Assembly (NCBI GenBank): GCA_030607815.1
Contig: JAUWJG010000014.1
Location: forward strand, 1-15,831
DNA: 15,831 nucleotides
Direction of reading: 5' to 3'
Origin: Candidatus Bathyarchaeota archaeon
GTDB lineage: Archaea > Thermoproteota > Bathyarchaeia > RBG-16-48-13 > GCA-020355125
The notes under the pieces were generated by a model, which did no database searches, was not told the origin of the DNA, and saw nothing but the letters and a program-made list of their open reading frames with translations. Below, one piece after another: positions 1 to 6,450 of this stretch; the first letter of the stretch is position 1; each line of letters starts with the position of its first letter. Made by a program: the position numbers and the translations under genes.

Positions 1-238
1 AAAAATTTAGAAAGAAACTCAGCGTACTGAGACCTAATGTAATGGAATATATACATCTTTTGATATGTCTAGTTATATATGTTTGAATTGTTGCCGGAGT
101 ATGCATCTTTAGATGTTCTGAAGAAATATCTAAAAAAAATTTGGTGAATAAATATATACTTCCATATGGACACTATTGCAAGAAAAAGAGGGGTGTTGCG
201 GGAGATGAACGAGTGACATTTTCACTCAACAAAGGATC
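1..238. other. Leader region without a recognisable gene
   Basis: I see no convincing coding region here. The first codons in one frame (KNLERNSAY, stop TGA at 28-30) could be the last residues of a gene entering from the left, but nothing proves it. Several small inverted repeats are visible: CTCAG/CTGAG at 18-22 and 27-31 (4-nt loop), CATCT/AGATG near 103-115, and GAGTGA/TCACTC at 211-216 and 222-227 (5-nt loop). No tRNA fold or conserved RNA motif was recognised. The stretch is probably the leader and promoter region of the YhbY gene. Confidence 0.4.
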
Positions 239-271
239 ATGCAAATACCCTTAAGGAGAGAATATAAAACG

Positions 272-547
272 ATGATTACAAAGAAACCGAAATTAAAAAT
301 TAGGAAAGAATTTTCTATTAAGAAACCTACTATATGGATTGGCAAAAATGGAATCACTGAAGAATTCATTGGCCAATTATTAAAACAATTTGAGAAGAAC
401 GAAATTGTTAAGATAAAAATTCTGAAAAGTTTCCTAAAAATTCATAATACTTTTGAAATTTCTAAAAAATTAATAAAACAGACCAATTCTACTCTAATAG
501 AGATTAAAGGTCATAATATTATCCTTTTCAGAAAGAGAAAAATCTAG
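272..547 (+). CDS. YhbY/CRM-domain RNA-binding protein
   Basis: Small basic protein of about 91 residues matching the stand-alone CRM (YhbY-like) fold. CRM proteins bind rRNA or group II intron RNA, and bacterial YhbY associates with the pre-50S particle, so a role in large-subunit assembly is likely. The diagnostic loop IWIGKNGITEEFI lies in the N-terminal third. It is followed by the basic helix-strand pattern (KNEIVKIKILKS) and a C-terminal strand ending in a run of Lys/Arg. The ATG at 272 is preferred because an AAGGAG motif lies upstream (about 252-257) and the length then fits the family. An in-frame ATG at 239 would add 11 residues and has only a weak AAGG before it. The gene stands about 150 nt upstream of eS19 in a ribosomal neighbourhood. 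Confidence 0.85.
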   Translation: MITKKPKLKIRKEFSIKKPTIWIGKNGITEEFIGQLLKQFEKNEIVKIKILKSFLKIHNTFEISKKLIKQTNSTLIEIKGHNIILFRKRKI

Positions 548-631
548 AATAATAGAGAGCTGTTTAAATATGTTTTACAATCAATTAATAAAAAACGGAA
601 ACATCTATAAGTCATGATTTTTCTAGAGAAG

Positions 632-654
632 AAATATAAAAAGCATTTATATCT
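632..654 (+). promoter_or_regulatory. Probable TATA promoter of the eS19 operon
   Basis: Two overlapping archaeal TATA-like elements, ATATAAAAA (634-642) and TTTATATCT (646-654), follow an A/G-rich stretch that could serve as BRE. They lie 45-65 nt before the eS19 start, which would give a short leader. The same 9-mer TTTATATCT recurs upstream of secE (6441-6449). Transcription start not demonstrated. Confidence 0.5.
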
Positions 655-698
655 CTCTTATTAATTACTGACGTACTTCAATGAAGGTGTGAAAGGGT

Positions 699-1157
699 TT
701 GCCAACCATTTATAATATTCCTCCAGAAAAAATTATTGAACGAACTGTTGAATACTTAAAAGGTAATGTCTCCGAAGTTACTCCTCCATCTTGGGTTACC
801 TTCGTGAAAACTGGTTCTTACAAAGAGAACCCACCACGAAACCCCGACTGGTGGTATGTTCGATCTGCATCTTTACTACGAAAGATCTACATAACTGGGC
901 CTATTGGCGTTGCGAGATTGAGAAAAGTGTATGGTGGATTGAGTAAAAAGGGAAATGTGGGAAAGCATAAGAAACGTGGTGGGGCACTCATTATTAGATT
1001 ATCGCTGCAGCAACTTGAAAAAGCGGGTTTAGTAAAGAAAGTTGAGAAAAAGGGACGAATATTAACTAATAAAGGAATTTCTCTTCTTGATGGTTTAGCC
1101 ACAGAAGTCCAGAATAAACTTGAAAAGAACATGCCAGAACTAAAAAAATATAGATAA
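699..1157 (+). CDS. rps19e: Small ribosomal subunit protein eS19
   Basis: Protein of 152 residues, the normal length for archaeal eS19, a winged-helix protein of the small-subunit head that has no bacterial homologue. The hallmarks are visible: the N-terminal MPTIYNIPPEKIIERTVEYLK, then the Trp-rich stretch PSWVTFVKTGSYKENPPRNPDWWYVR, then ASLLRKIY and IGVARLRKVYGG, and finally a C-terminal LTNKGISLLDGLA helix. The start is TTG at 699; a GAAGGTG motif at 684-690 is correctly spaced, and the second residue Pro is typical for the family. A three-codon ATG-AAG-GTG-TGA reading frame (681-692) precedes it. It is the first gene of a tight cluster with PDCD5, eL39, eL31 and eIF6. Confidence 0.96.
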   Translation: MPTIYNIPPEKIIERTVEYLKGNVSEVTPPSWVTFVKTGSYKENPPRNPDWWYVRSASLLRKIYITGPIGVARLRKVYGGLSKKGNVGKHKKRGGALIIRLSLQQLEKAGLVKKVEKKGRILTNKGISLLDGLATEVQNKLEKNMPELKKYR

Positions 1158-1169
1158 TCGGGTGCTATT

Positions 1170-1502
1170 ATGAGTTCTAACCGTGAACTTGAAGCAATTC
1201 GCCAGAAACGTTTAATTGAAATCCGTCAACAACTTGTTGAAGAACAGCAGAAAACGGAGCAACGTCAAGCTTCACAGGTACAGCAACAATCTTTACTTAG
1301 AGCAATTTTGACATCAGAAGCTAGACAACGACTTAATCGAATTAAATTAGTAAAACCAGATTTTATAGCTCAACTTGAACTTCAACTAATCCAGATTGCA
1401 CAAACTGGAAGAGTAAGACTTCCCATTAATGATGAACAACTTAAACAGATGTTGATACAACTTCAATCTGGAAAACGAGAAACTAAATTTAGGAGAATGT
1501 AA
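1170..1502 (+). CDS. PDCD5-like DNA-binding protein (TFAR19 family)
   Basis: Protein of 110 residues of the archaeal/eukaryotic PDCD5 family, small helical-bundle proteins. Archaeal members are annotated as DNA-binding proteins, and their precise function is not settled. The sequence shows a long charged, Gln-rich N-terminal helix (residues about 1-45, ELEAIRQKRL then QQLVEEQQK). The conserved core follows (RAILTSEARQRLNRIKLVKPDFIAQLELQLIQIAQTGRV), then INDEQLKQMLIQL, with the signature KRETKFRRM at the C-terminus. A GGTG motif precedes the ATG. The gene begins 12 nt after eS19 stops and ends 1 nt before eL39 starts, which matches the widespread archaeal order eS19-PDCD5-eL39-eL31-eIF6 and implies co-transcription. 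Confidence 0.93.
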   Translation: MSSNRELEAIRQKRLIEIRQQLVEEQQKTEQRQASQVQQQSLLRAILTSEARQRLNRIKLVKPDFIAQLELQLIQIAQTGRVRLPINDEQLKQMLIQLQSGKRETKFRRM

Positions 1503-1503
1503 A

Positions 1504-1659
1504 TTGAGTAAGAATAAACCAGCAGCAAAGAAGAGAAGATTGGTTAAAGCCAACAGTCGGAGTCGACCTGTTCCAATTTGGATTTTTGTGAAATCAGGTA
1601 GGAAAGTTAGGTCAAGTCCAAAAAGAAGGAACTGGCGTAGAAGTAAACTTCGTGCATGA
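1504..1659 (+). CDS. rpl39e: Large ribosomal subunit protein eL39
   Basis: Tiny, very basic protein of 51 residues, the standard eL39 length. eL39 lines the polypeptide exit tunnel of archaeal and eukaryotic ribosomes. The translation runs MSKNKPAAKKRRLVKA, then RPVPIWIFVKSGRKV, then KRRNWRRSKLRA. The central VP-W-V-K motif and the C-terminal P-KRR-WRR-KL signature are diagnostic. The start is TTG at 1504, one base after the PDCD5 stop, with AGGAG at 1491-1495 inside the PDCD5 coding end giving an 8-nt spacing. The TGA at 1657-1659 overlaps an ATG at 1656. Translation is probably coupled to both neighbours. Confidence 0.95.
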   Translation: MSKNKPAAKKRRLVKANSRSRPVPIWIFVKSGRKVRSSPKRRNWRRSKLRA

Positions 1660-1670
1660 GGGGTTTAATT

Positions 1671-1949
1671 ATGTCTAAAGAAAATGAAGAAATCGTTGAA
1701 GAGCGAATCTATACAATTCCCTTGACTAAAGCTTGGTCTGTATCGATAAAGAAGAGAACTCCTCGTGCTATGCGCGTTCTAAAAGATTTCATTAAAAAAC
1801 ATATGAAACCTGAGGGACTCTTAATTTCTACCGAAGTAAATGAGTTTCTTTGGCGTAGAGGAATCCGCGGTTCACCTAGGAAGATTAGAATTAAAGCAGT
1901 TAGAGATACGGATAATGTAGTAATAGTTTATCTTGTCAAAGGAGAATGA
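1671..1949 (+). CDS. rpl31e: Large ribosomal subunit protein eL31
   Basis: Protein of 92 residues from the ATG at 1671. eL31 sits on the large subunit near the exit tunnel rim, where nascent-chain factors dock. Family features are ERIYTIPLTKAW, RAMRVLKDFIKKHMKPEG, VNEFLWRRGIRGSPRKIRIKAVRD and the C-terminal strand NVVIVYLVKG. The ATG at 1671 is chosen because an AGGGG motif (1659-1663) precedes it by 7 nt. An in-frame ATG at 1656, which overlaps the eL39 stop, would add MRGLI and cannot be excluded. The stop codon overlaps the eIF6 ATG (ATGA) and lies in the loop of a perfect 8-bp hairpin. Confidence 0.95.
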   Translation: MSKENEEIVEERIYTIPLTKAWSVSIKKRTPRAMRVLKDFIKKHMKPEGLLISTEVNEFLWRRGIRGSPRKIRIKAVRDTDNVVIVYLVKGE

Positions 1950-1959
1950 TCTTCTCCTT
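1939..1959 (+). promoter_or_regulatory. Hairpin enclosing the eL31 stop and eIF6 start
   Basis: AAGGAGAA (1939-1946) and TTCTCCTT (1952-1959) are perfect reverse complements separated by the 5-nt loop TGATC. The left arm contains the only ribosome binding site before eIF6 (GGAG, 1941-1944) and the A of its ATG. The loop holds the eL31 TGA. If formed in mRNA it would hide eIF6 initiation signals until a ribosome terminating on eL31 opens it. The pairing is visible in the sequence; the regulatory role is inference. Confidence 0.5.
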
Positions 1960-2629
1960 GGCGATTCTACGTTTTAATCTTCTTGGCAATCCAAATATTG
2001 GAATCTATGCCCTCACAACTAATTCATACACACTAATTCCGATAAAAAACTTAAAAGGAAAGATTAAACGTATAAGTGAATTTCTAAAGGGACAGCTTAT
2101 TTCTACTACCGTTGGAGGAACCCGCCTTATAGGTGTTTTAGCAACAGCTAACTCCAATGGGGTTGTATTACCTAATTTTGCTCTTGATGATGAAATACGA
2201 GCTATGAGGGCTTTATTAGATATTAATGTTAGCAGAATAAAGAGTAAAATAAACGCTTTTGGAAACTTTATTCTTGCAAACGATAATGGCGGTATAGTTG
2301 GAAAAAATTTAATGCAGGAAAAGAAGATTATTCATAAAATCGAAGATATCTTAGATATAGAACTTGTGCATGGCCACATAGCTGGATTACCCTATGTTGG
2401 TTCTTTGGCCGTAGCAACTAATACCAGCGTTTTAGCACACCCTTTGCTTCGAGATGATGAAAAAAAAGTATTAACGGATGTTCTTAAAGTTCGAGTAAAA
2501 CTTGGAACAATTAATGGTGGAAATCCATTTATATCATCTGGACTGTTAGTAAACGATCATGGAGCTATTATTAGTAGCCTTACAACTGGCCCAGAAATTA
2601 TGACAATCTCGAATTTATTCAGTGTATAA
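1946..2629 (+). CDS. eif6: Translation initiation factor 6 (aIF6), ribosome anti-association factor
   Basis: Protein of 227 residues; the archaeal family is about 220. aIF6 binds the large subunit and prevents premature joining with the small subunit. It is a five-fold pentein repeat, and repeat signatures are visible in order: LLGNPNIGIYALTTNSYTLIP, GTRLIGVLATANSNGVVLP, GNFILANDNGGIVG, VGSLAVATNTSVLAHP, and NPFISSGLLVNDHGAIISS, with GPEIMTISNLF at the end. The start is uncertain. ATG 1946 overlaps the eL31 stop, but its GGAG is only 1 nt away. TTG 1958 would give MAILRFNLLGNPNIG, closer to homologous N-termini, with a 12-13 nt spacing. It is the last gene of the eS19 cluster, followed by a 113-nt gap. 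Confidence 0.95.
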   Translation: MIFSLAILRFNLLGNPNIGIYALTTNSYTLIPIKNLKGKIKRISEFLKGQLISTTVGGTRLIGVLATANSNGVVLPNFALDDEIRAMRALLDINVSRIKSKINAFGNFILANDNGGIVGKNLMQEKKIIHKIEDILDIELVHGHIAGLPYVGSLAVATNTSVLAHPLLRDDEKKVLTDVLKVRVKLGTINGGNPFISSGLLVNDHGAIISSLTTGPEIMTISNLFSV

Positions 2630-2742
2630 ACTTCGTTTAATATTTTATTAATATCCTTCCAAATGAATAATAAACATTAAAATATGTCCAAGTTAAACGT
2701 TTCTTATCTTATTAAAAACTTCTAAACACTCTTGAGGGAACG
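2630..2742 (+). promoter_or_regulatory. Intergenic region, probably terminator plus promoter of the eL18a cluster
   Basis: AT-rich 113-nt gap. T-rich stretches just after the eIF6 stop (GTTTAATATTTTATT, starting about 2635) could end the upstream transcript. ATTAAAATATG near 2676-2687 could act as a TATA element for eL18a. Neither element is strong. Confidence 0.3.
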
Positions 2743-2979
2743 ATGATGAGTACAGTAAAAATATTCAGGGTAAAGGGTAGAATTCAAAAGCCGAATTATA
2801 AGACAAATTTTTCAAAAGATGTGCGTGCATTAAAACCCGCAGATGCTATAGAAAAAGTGTACATGCTGGTGGGTAGTCAACATCATGTAAAAAGGTTTCA
2901 GTTAAAAATCGACTCGGTTAAGGAAATATTGTACGAGGATACTAAAGATAATATAATCAAAGCATTAAGTAAGGCGTAA
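2743..2979 (+). CDS. rplX: Large ribosomal subunit protein eL20/eL18a (LX)
   Basis: Protein of 78 residues, matching the short archaeal LX form of eukaryotic L18a. It is a large-subunit protein absent from bacteria. Visible family features are the N-terminal MSTVKIFRVKGRI strand, the FSKDVRALKPADAIEKVYMLVGSQHHVKR segment and the terminal QLKIDSVKEI. Two adjacent ATG codons (2743 and 2746) follow GAGGGAA; starting at 2746 would remove one Met. Prefoldin alpha begins 4 nt after its stop, the usual archaeal pairing, so the two are probably translated from one message. Confidence 0.93.
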   Translation: MMSTVKIFRVKGRIQKPNYKTNFSKDVRALKPADAIEKVYMLVGSQHHVKRFQLKIDSVKEILYEDTKDNIIKALSKA

Positions 2980-2983
2980 AGTT

Positions 2984-3421
2984 ATGTCCGTGAATGAAGA
3001 TGTTTTAAGACGATTAATTATGGAACTTCAAATTTTACAGGAAACTGCAGATGCTGTTCAACAAAGAATCGGTCTGACTTATTCAGCCATAAATGAGTTG
3101 CAAATAGCCTACAATACTCTTGAAGGAATAAAGAAAGAAAAGAATGGTTCTTCATTATTGGTACCTATCGGTGGTGGTTCATATATTAAAAGTAAACTTG
3201 AAGATTCTGAAAAGCTCATAGTTGGTATAGGTGCTAATATCGCCGTTGAAAAAAATTTTGGTGAAGCCCAGGAAGATTTTCAAGCTCGCCTTCTAAGATT
3301 AGAACAAGTTCGGGATTCTCTTCAAAAACAATTAGAAGAGCTGGGAACTAAGATAACAAATACTAGAACAAATTTCCAAACATTATCTGAGCAATTGCAA
3401 GAAGGAAAGAGGATTGTTTGA
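2984..3421 (+). CDS. pfdA: Prefoldin subunit alpha
   Basis: Protein of 145 residues, the usual length for archaeal prefoldin alpha. Two alpha and four beta subunits form the jellyfish-shaped chaperone that holds unfolded proteins for the chaperonin. The sequence has an N-terminal coiled coil (residues about 3-50, LRRLIMELQILQETADAVQQRI), a central beta-hairpin region containing the family motif SSLLVPIGGGSYIKSKL (about 56-72) and VGIGANIAVEKNFGEA (80-95), and a C-terminal coiled coil (96-142). The gene overlaps the start of ftsY by 8 nt, linking chaperone and membrane-targeting genes in one transcript as in many archaea. Confidence 0.95.
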   Translation: MSVNEDVLRRLIMELQILQETADAVQQRIGLTYSAINELQIAYNTLEGIKKEKNGSSLLVPIGGGSYIKSKLEDSEKLIVGIGANIAVEKNFGEAQEDFQARLLRLEQVRDSLQKQLEELGTKITNTRTNFQTLSEQLQEGKRIV

Positions 3422-4331
3422 AGGTCTCAAGAAGAGTTTAGGTAACATTCTCAATAAACTATCAAAGACCGAGTTGAAAGGAAAATCAATTGATTCTATT
3501 CTCTGGGACTTTAAATTAGCCCTCTTAGAAAATGATGTAGCTTTATCTGTAACAGATATGATCTGCAATGAAGTTAAAAATCAACTTCAAGAAATAAAAG
3601 TTCAACGGTTCGAAGATAAACGAAAGATTATTGAAAAGATTCTTCGTTCAGTCATTAACAATATTTTAACTTCAGAGACTAAAATCGATCTATTAAACCT
3701 TGTCAAGAAAAAAAATGAGACCAAAGAACCTCTCGTCATAGTTTTTCTCGGCGTCAATGGTACCGGTAAGACAACAACTATTGGAAAAGTTGCTCACCTT
3801 CTTCTCAATAATGCTTATTCTGTGGTATTGGCCGCTTGTGATACATTTCGAGCTGGTTCTATAGAACAATTGGAAGGTCATGCAAAACATTTGGGGATAC
3901 GTATAATTAAACATTCGTATGGCGCTGATGCTGCTGCAGTGGCCTTTGATGCAATAAGTCACGCAAAAGCCAATCGAATCGACGTAGTCCTTATCGATAC
4001 CGCAGGAAGAATGCAGACAAATCGGAATTTAATGGAAGAGCTGAGGAAAATCGTTCAAGTAAATAAACCTGATCTAACACTTTTTGTTGGAGATGCATTA
4101 ACTGGAAATGATGCAGTAGAACAAACTAAGGAGTTCATTAAGTTTGTACCTATAGATGCTTCAATTCTTACCAAGATAGATGCTGATGCTAAAGGTGGTT
4201 CTGCTATTTCAATAGCTTATACTACAAAGAGACCGATTCTTTTCCTTGGAACTGGACAGACTTATAATGATCTTATACCATTCAAACCCAGTTTCTTGAT
4301 TAAAAAAATCTTTGATCCCCCTCAATCTTAA
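3414..4331 (+). CDS. ftsY: Signal recognition particle receptor FtsY
   Basis: SRP-type GTPase of 305 residues that receives SRP-bound ribosomes at the membrane. N-terminal helices (1-85, with FKLALLENDVALSVTD) form the N domain. The G domain shows P-loop GVNGTGKTT (113-121), DTFRAGS (143-149), DTAGRMQ (195-201), TKIDADAKGG (253-262) and the closing loop FLGTGQ with DLIPF (277-290). DTFRAGSIEQL is typical of FtsY, and there is no C-terminal Met-rich M domain, so this is not SRP54. The acidic A domain seen in some homologues is essentially absent. The start is TTG at 3414, inside the prefoldin gene, preceded by GGAAAGAGG. A convergent gap separates it from the carbamoyltransferase gene. Confidence 0.96.
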   Translation: MFEGLKKSLGNILNKLSKTELKGKSIDSILWDFKLALLENDVALSVTDMICNEVKNQLQEIKVQRFEDKRKIIEKILRSVINNILTSETKIDLLNLVKKKNETKEPLVIVFLGVNGTGKTTTIGKVAHLLLNNAYSVVLAACDTFRAGSIEQLEGHAKHLGIRIIKHSYGADAAAVAFDAISHAKANRIDVVLIDTAGRMQTNRNLMEELRKIVQVNKPDLTLFVGDALTGNDAVEQTKEFIKFVPIDASILTKIDADAKGGSAISIAYTTKRPILFLGTGQTYNDLIPFKPSFLIKKIFDPPQS

Positions 4332-4610
4332 ACTATAGGATCAAATCCTTTGAGAATTTAACTCTTATTTTGATCTTTAATGATCTCAAAAACTTTGATC
4401 TTTACTTAGTTTGATCTTTAAATTTTCCGTTACAAATAATCTTATATCATTTTCCTTTCTGAAATTTATTCAAGATGTGTGTATCATTCGTATCTTTGGT
4501 TTTATGCGCTTCCTCTATAATATTCACTTTTCTTTTATTAAATCTTAACAAAAACAATCTATTTAATAGAAATCTCTGACTGTTGTGTCTCTGATGAACT
4601 GTTCATAGAT
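4332..4610. terminator. Convergent T-rich gap with probable ftsY terminator and direct repeats
   Basis: This 279-nt gap separates two convergent genes. The + strand carries many T-tracts (ATTTT, TCTTT, TTTTCC, TTTTC, about 4366-4456), as expected for archaeal U-rich termination of ftsY. A-runs near 4545-4560 (AACAAAAACAA) would be T-tracts for the opposite transcript. The gap also holds three exact copies of TTTGATCTTTA (entered separately) and part of an inverted repeat, TTTGATCC (4311-4318) with GGATCAAA (4338-4345), that straddles the ftsY stop. No gene seen. Confidence 0.5.
4369..4420 (+). repeat. Three direct copies of TTTGATCTTTA
   Basis: Exact 11-bp copies occur at 4369-4379, 4394-4404 and 4410-4420, with start-to-start distances of 25 and 16 nt. 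A related TTTGATC occurs at 4311-4317 in the ftsY end. The core GATC is palindromic. The role is unknown; a protein binding site cluster or terminator element is possible. Confidence 0.6.
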
Positions 4611-5477
4611 TTAAATCAAATCCAATAAAAGAGCTTTTTCTGTATGTAACCTATTTTCAGCTTCCTGAAAAATTACGCTTTGTGGAGAATCTAAAACATC
4701 AGATGTTATTTCGTAACCTCTCTGTGCAGGTAAACAATGGAGGACTATGCAATCCTTCTTAGCTATAGATAAAAGTTTTGAATTCAGTTGGTAGGGTTTA
4801 AAGACCTTGATTCGTTCCTCTTTTTCCTTTTCAAATCCCAAGGAAACCCATGTATCTGTGACTAAGACATCAGCTTCTCTTGCAGCTTTTTTTGGGTCTC
4901 TCACAATTGTAGCATTGGTCTTTATTCTCGGTTCATAGCCTTCTGGAATAGCTGCTACCGTCTCCATCCCGACCATTTTAGCACCCAGCATTAAAGAGTT
5001 AAACACATTAGTTGCATCACCGATCCAACCCAACTTTATTCCTTTAAAGCTTTTCTTCACTTCTAAAATGGTAAGTAAATCTGCTAACGCTTGGCAGGGA
5101 TGATATAGATCATCCATTCCATTTATTACAGGTTTTTCACAACCCTCCGCAATCTTTAATGTCTGATTATGATTAAAAACCCGTACCATTACAATATCAC
5201 AGTACAATCCTAGAACTCTCGCTTCATCTTTTATGTTCCCTTTAACGAAATTTGTTTCTTCCCATTTTAGATCAAGAGCATGACCGCCTAAATGTGTCAT
5301 TGCTGTTTCAAAAGAAACACGGGTTCTCGTTGATGTCTTAGCAAAAAGCATAGCTAAAGTCTTTTTCTTCAAACAATCACTATATAAATTCTCCTTCAAC
5401 ATTAATGAAAGTTTGAGTAATTCCATCAATTTATTCTGATCAATATCCAATAATGTTAAAAAATCTTTTCCCTTCAT
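4611..5477 (-). CDS. argF: Ornithine carbamoyltransferase
   Basis: Transcarbamylase of 288 residues (from the ATG at 5477) that makes citrulline from carbamoyl phosphate and ornithine in arginine synthesis. Numbered from that start, carbamoyl-phosphate site STRTR is at 49-53, HPCQALADL at 126-134 and HCLP at 247-250. HCLP, not the HPLP of aspartate transcarbamylase, indicates the OTC group. The C-terminal EAENRLHTEKALL also fits. Two oddities: the ornithine loop reads WVSLG where OTCs usually have SMG (212-214), and the segment after EGYEP is about a dozen residues shorter than in typical 310-residue enzymes. Another amine acceptor is therefore possible. AAGGT (5489-5485) is 7 nt from the chosen ATG; an upstream ATG at 5492 lacks such a site. 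It is transcribed against both neighbours. Confidence 0.9.
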   Translation of the reverse strand: MKGKDFLTLLDIDQNKLMELLKLSLMLKENLYSDCLKKKTLAMLFAKTSTRTRVSFETAMTHLGGHALDLKWEETNFVKGNIKDEARVLGLYCDIVMVRVFNHNQTLKIAEGCEKPVINGMDDLYHPCQALADLLTILEVKKSFKGIKLGWIGDATNVFNSLMLGAKMVGMETVAAIPEGYEPRIKTNATIVRDPKKAAREADVLVTDTWVSLGFEKEKEERIKVFKPYQLNSKLLSIAKKDCIVLHCLPAQRGYEITSDVLDSPQSVIFQEAENRLHTEKALLLDLI

Positions 5478-5492
5478 ATATTTAACCTTCAT

Positions 5493-6440
5493 ACTCTACA
5501 AATTATTATTTTTATTCTTATTAGAATATGTCTATAATCGCAGAGCATATTAATGCAATGTCACATCTAATCTTACACTAAACCAACTGGATCGGGTGGA
5601 AACTTTATGGGAGTTTCAGTTCAATTGTTAGAATATTTATGAAAAATCAGAAATTCTGCTTTAATTTGGAATCCAACATTTGGTTGTGAAAATTTTAATT
5701 TTGTAGTTAAAAAAAGAGGTAAGTGTTGGGCTGAACAAATTATTAAACGATAATTGTAAGAATTTCTAGATCCTAAAGGATATGGCTATATCTGTCGCTA
5801 ATAAGTAAACCGTGACTAACGATGAACTATATGTTGTCATTTGATGTAGTGGTGATCTGGGTAATGTTGCTATTTGAGAATTAGAAACCTGTGGGAAGAG
5901 CGTTCGTAGTGAGATAGACAAATATTCTTGAAGACATTGATTTTTTAAAATGTGATGTGCTGAATCATGCCCGAGCATGTTTGGTTTATCATGGAGTAAC
6001 TGTTGTTTACCGCTGTACCAACTCTTTATACATTGATTGATTTAAGTTATTTCAATTTATTATGGCTGGGATTATAGACGGTTTGGTTTCTGTATGATTA
6101 AATTTGATTTTCTAATGATAATTTTTAGATGTATTGTTCAGTGTTGGGGCTAATAAATGAAGATCTTTGCTGTAAGGTTACTGTATGCAAGGATTTTACT
6201 AAAATTCAAATGGTTGAAATAATTATGAAAGTGCTTAAGTGTTGAATAATTTGCGCTATTATTGGGTTCGCGTCCGAGGATTTGGGTCTACACTTTCTAG
6301 TTTAACAAGACTTGTTTAGGTTCATGTTGATGTGTATGGTGGTTACAGTATTTAGTAATCTTGTGGTTACTTTTTCAATCTTTTAATCATCAAAAGGAAT
6401 CGTTGGTAATTTAAATTCAATATTTCTTATAAAGAAAGAG
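5493..6440. other. Long gap without a convincing gene; possible decayed gene
   Basis: About 950 nt with no open frame longer than 70 codons and no recognised RNA gene. The composition is striking: my hand count over 6061-6360 gives about 70 G against 28 C, with T well above A on the + strand, unlike the flanking genes. In one + frame (5809-6042) the only stops are six TGA codons and the residues between look protein-like (TNDELYVVI, CSGDLGNVAI, ELETCGKSVRSEIDKYS). Another frame reads RNSALIWNPTFGCENFNFVVKKRGKCWAEQIIKR before a TAA near 5750. Neither was recognised. The region near 5493-5560 should contain the argF promoter. A small hairpin GAAACT/AGTTTC lies at 5599-5604 and 5612-5617, and GTGGTTAC is repeated at 6339 and 6363. 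Confidence 0.4.
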
Positions 6441-6450
6441 TTTATATCTA
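6431..6450 (+). promoter_or_regulatory. Probable TATA/BRE promoter of the secE-stalk operon
   Basis: TTTATATCTA (6441-6450) follows the purine-rich AAAGAAAGAG (6431-6440), a good archaeal BRE plus TATA arrangement. A start site about 25 nt downstream would leave a leader of some 130 nt before SecE. The TATA 9-mer is identical to the one upstream of eS19. Confidence 0.5.

Noticed and set aside
1..30. C-terminal end of an upstream gene
   Set aside because: Only nine codons before a TGA; no family can be recognised, so it is not listed as a coding feature.
5766..5978. 70-codon open frame on the - strand
   Set aside because: No recognisable family, no ribosome binding site evident, and it lies in the skewed gap where an open antisense frame arises easily from the T/G-rich composition.
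6262..6280. GGGTTCGCGTCC, resembling a tRNA T-arm
   Set aside because: The conserved A58 position is C, no acceptor, D or anticodon arm can be paired around it, and the 3' side does not close a stem.
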